DNA of 13,863 bases, from the NCBI GenBank assembly GCA_018691995.1, contig JABHJM010000018.1, positions 1 to 13,863 on the forward strand, written 5' to 3'. Shown here piece after piece: positions 11,976 through 13,863 of the stretch (its first letter is position 1; every line of letters starts with the position of its first letter). The stretch comes from Candidatus Iainarchaeum sp. GTDB taxonomy: Archaea; Iainarchaeota; Iainarchaeia; Iainarchaeales; JAAZKV01. The notes beneath the pieces are model-generated. The model was not told where the DNA came from and did no database searches. It worked only from the letters and a program-made list of their open reading frames with translations. The translations under genes were made by a program, and so were the position numbers.

Positions 11976-13863
11976 GCGACAACAATTAATACGCCAAGTG
12001 TTGTTGCTCAAGGACAATCTTGGGAAATTAATTTAAAATGCCCAAATATGGTGGCCCAAGTGATGAATGTTTAGTTGAATGGACAGGGCCAGAAACTGGA
12101 AGCTTTATTGAAAATGATAATAACCCCGATCCAGATAATGTGAACAAATGGCAAGTTCTAGATGTTCCCGGAGATTATAATTTTACAATCAGAGAATGTC
12201 CAACAGGGGCGCCTGGAAGTTGTACTGATGTTAATGACTTTAGTCTAATAACTGTTAATGCAATTGATCCAGATACAAACCCAGGATCAATTTGGGTTTC
12301 ATACAGACCTAGATCTGCTGGACCTTGGGCACCAAGCCTAAGAGTTAGTGGATATGCTCCAAATGGAACAACTAAAGTTAGAATTTATGTTCGTGATGAA
12401 AATAACGCTGGAGTAGTTCCACCACTAAGCATGCAACTTGCAGACTTTAATAGTGAAACCAAGTATTACACAAAAAACTTTGGATTACTTGGAGTTTACA
12501 ATAGCAACCCTCAAATTTTAAATGTACAAGCACAATTTGTAGATGCAAATAGTGAATCCGCAAGAGTTGTTGTTGAAGCATTACTAGCTGATTATCAACA
12601 ATCTCAAATTGATCAATTAGAAGCAGATGTATATGATTTGAATACTGAAATTAATAATCAAGATGCAAGAATTACTACTTTAGAACAACAAGTTGCTGAT
12701 TTAAATGCACAAGATGCAAATTTCCAACAACAAATAACTGCAATAAATCAAAGACTTGCAGATCATGATCAAAATATTCTTGATTTACAAGCAGAAGTAG
12801 ATGCAGTTGATCAAAGAGTAACTGATCTAAACGCTGAAATGCAAGCAGAAATAGCTAACTTACAAGCACAAATTGACGCACTTGATGTAAGATTGACTGC
12901 TCTTGAAGCAACAGTTGTTGCAATGAACCACGGAACAATTAACTTGTTTTTTGATGAGAGCGCAATGACTCTAAGAGTTTATGGTGAAGCTCCAAATGGC
13001 GCAAGTGACGCAAACATACAAATTGTTACAGGAACAATTGTTGGATTAGATGGAAATAACAACTACACTGGAACAATTGATGTTTCAGCTCATAATCCTC
13101 AAACATATAATGTTGTAGTTTCATTTGGTGGAATGACAAGTATTTATGATGTCTCTGCAATTTTTAACGATTTATTAGTTGCAGATATGAATCAAAGATT
13201 AACAGATCTTGAATTAAAAGTTGAAAAATTAGATGATGGGACAATTGAATTCCTATATGATTCAAACAAAAACAAACTAACTGTTGGAGGAGAAGCACCA
13301 ACAACAGCCGCATGTGCAATGATAGATATATACACAACCTCAGGAACAGCTCTGTCAACATTTAATGCCTCAGCTGTTCAAGATCCAACAGATGTTGATT
13401 ACAGTAAAAAGTTTTCAGCAGGAAGTTGGCCAAAAGAAGCACTGAATGTATATGTAAGTTTTTATACAAGTGGTGATTGTTCAACAGGATTTATCCAAAC
13501 AGGATACGATATCTTTGAAGGTCTTCTTGGAGAAGATCTAGAAGGATTCAGAAATATAGTTGCAAGTACTTATGTGACAAGTTTCTATGTTAATGAAGTT
13601 AACTTACCAATCTCTTATGGATTGAAAGTTGACAATGCTGGACAGTACAGAATTGACTATCAATTAAATGGTGGGACTTGGACACAACTAAAAGCACCAT
13701 CAAATTTTAATGAAGGTAAAGTAAAATACCAAACAGCAAGTATTGACCTGACAAAATTAGGAGTGAATAAAATAAAGCTTAGGGCAGTGGATGATTCAAA
13801 CAATGTGGATTACACTTCATTCCAATTCAAAGTTAGACATGCTGACTTAAAAGATAAATTAAG
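11913..13863 (+). CDS. Large secreted/surface coiled-coil protein, frameshifted, runs off the window
   Basis: I do not recognise a named family. The ATG at 11913 (site GGGGGGTT) opens a frame with a signal peptide (residues 1-21, cleavage after T-F-A) and stops at TAG 12072-12074 after 53 codons. A second frame, open from 12032 to the window end without a stop, continues the protein smoothly: LKCP(N/K)YGGPSDECLVEW. The joint is C CCA AAT at 12041-12047. With a -1 shift there, at least 650 residues are encoded. They comprise a Cys-containing beta-type domain (about 22-124), module R1 (125-225), a coiled coil (226-339), module R2 (341-418), a short coiled coil (419-441), module R3 (443-536), and an Ig-like domain (about 550-648). 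It is probably cell-surface or S-layer-associated. Re-initiation at ATG 12038 would drop the signal peptide. Confidence 0.85.
12041..12091 (+). promoter_or_regulatory. Candidate -1 frameshift site: slippery heptamer plus downstream stem
   Basis: The heptamer C CCA AAT (12041-12047) has the X XXY YYZ form in the signal-peptide frame. A -1 slip puts the ribosome on TAT GGT GGC, which is the long frame. Four bases later TGGCCC (12052-12057) can pair perfectly with GGGCCA (12086-12091), GC-rich for this DNA, and the 28-base loop holds the zero-frame TAG (12072-12074). Typical spacers are a little longer (5-9 bases). One missing A in an original CCCAAAAT would give the same sequence by chance. Confidence 0.4.
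12284..12589 (+). repeat. Beta-type module R1 of the surface protein
   Basis: It begins G-S-I-W-V-S-Y, followed by LRVSGYAPNG and KVRIYV. The same sequence of marks (G-[ST]-I, aromatic, then L-x-V-x-G-x-A-P) starts R2 and R3. This is a protein-level repeat; the DNA copies are diverged. Confidence 0.55.
12587..12928 (+). other. Long coiled-coil segment of the surface protein
   Basis: About 114 residues show regular hydrophobic spacing and are Gln/Asp/Ala-rich without proline or glycine, for example IDQLEADVYDLNTEI, LEQQVADLNAQ, LQAEVDAVDQRVTDL and LQAQIDALDVRLTALE. If continuous it would form a stalk of roughly 16-17 nm (0.15 nm per residue). Confidence 0.8.
12932..13165 (+). repeat. Beta-type module R2 of the surface protein
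   Basis: It begins G-T-I-N-L-F-F directly after the long coiled coil, then LRVYGEAPNG, and ends VSFGGMTSIYDVSAIF. It is the shortest of the three copies, about 78 residues, and lacks cysteine. Confidence 0.55.
13166..13237 (+). other. Short coiled coil between modules R2 and R3
   Basis: NDLLVADMNQRLTDLELKVE and KLDD give about three heptads. Its end (KVEKLDDGTI) mirrors the end of the long coil (TVVAMNHGTI), so coiled coil plus beta module appears to be the repeating unit. Confidence 0.6.
13238..13519 (+). repeat. Beta-type module R3 of the surface protein
   Basis: It begins G-T-I-E-F-L-Y, then LTVGGEAPTTAACAMIDIY, and ends GDCSTGFIQTGYDIFE. It differs from R2 in having two cysteines (AACAM and GDCST) that could form a disulfide. 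Confidence 0.55.

Noticed and set aside
13164..13361. 65-codon minus-strand open frame
   Set aside because: It is antisense to the coiled coil and module R3 of the surface protein, whose plus-strand frame is open throughout.
1..13863. tRNA genes, insertion sequences, transposases, phage genes
   Set aside because: I saw no cloverleaf, terminal inverted repeats with a transposase, or phage-type proteins on either strand; tRNA detection by eye is limited.

Overview
The window is A+T-rich DNA that looks archaeal. Seven candidate promoters carry TATA-type boxes, often about 25-30 bases before a start codon or RNA 5' end. The clearest ribosome binding sites read GGTGA(T). There is an archaeal-style RNase P RNA, an Lrp/AsnC regulator beside lysine/threonine-pathway genes, and an archaeal/fungal-type aspartate-semialdehyde dehydrogenase. 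The compact genes and very short promoters would suit a DPANN-type lineage such as Woesearchaeota or Pacearchaeota. That placement is a guess from style, because no rRNA is present.

Layout. At 1-388 are the tail of one gene and a 121-residue protein of unknown function, followed by RNase P RNA (about 420-666). A minus-strand operon (4958 to 748) encodes aspartokinase, aspartate-semialdehyde dehydrogenase and arginyl-tRNA synthetase. It is divergent from an Lrp/AsnC regulator (5067-5474), which probably controls it. A minus-strand FAD/NAD(P)H oxidoreductase related to the glutamate synthase small subunit (6395-5484) is divergent from a plus-strand operon of aroB, aroE and a peptidase S66 (6449-9357). 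These two units appear to share one palindromic TATA element. Next come a small acidic Cys-rich protein with thioredoxin reductase (9426-10595), and a Glu/Leu-type amino-acid dehydrogenase (10678-11787). The window ends in a large secreted or surface protein (11913 to beyond the edge).

Functionally, the first three blocks are amino-acid metabolism: aspartate to aspartate semialdehyde, the shikimate pathway, and ammonia assimilation or release through the dehydrogenase. Redox functions (NADPH-linked flavoproteins) lie among them. The surface-protein region is the most unusual. Its long reading frame runs off the end, and its signal peptide lies in a different frame from the remaining roughly 600 codons. 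The two frames join at a sequence with exactly the form of a -1 ribosomal frameshift heptamer (C CCA AAT), followed by a potential GC-rich stem that encloses the zero-frame stop. This may be programmed frameshifting, a real lesion, or a one-base assembly error. The protein has three related beta-type modules separated by coiled coils.
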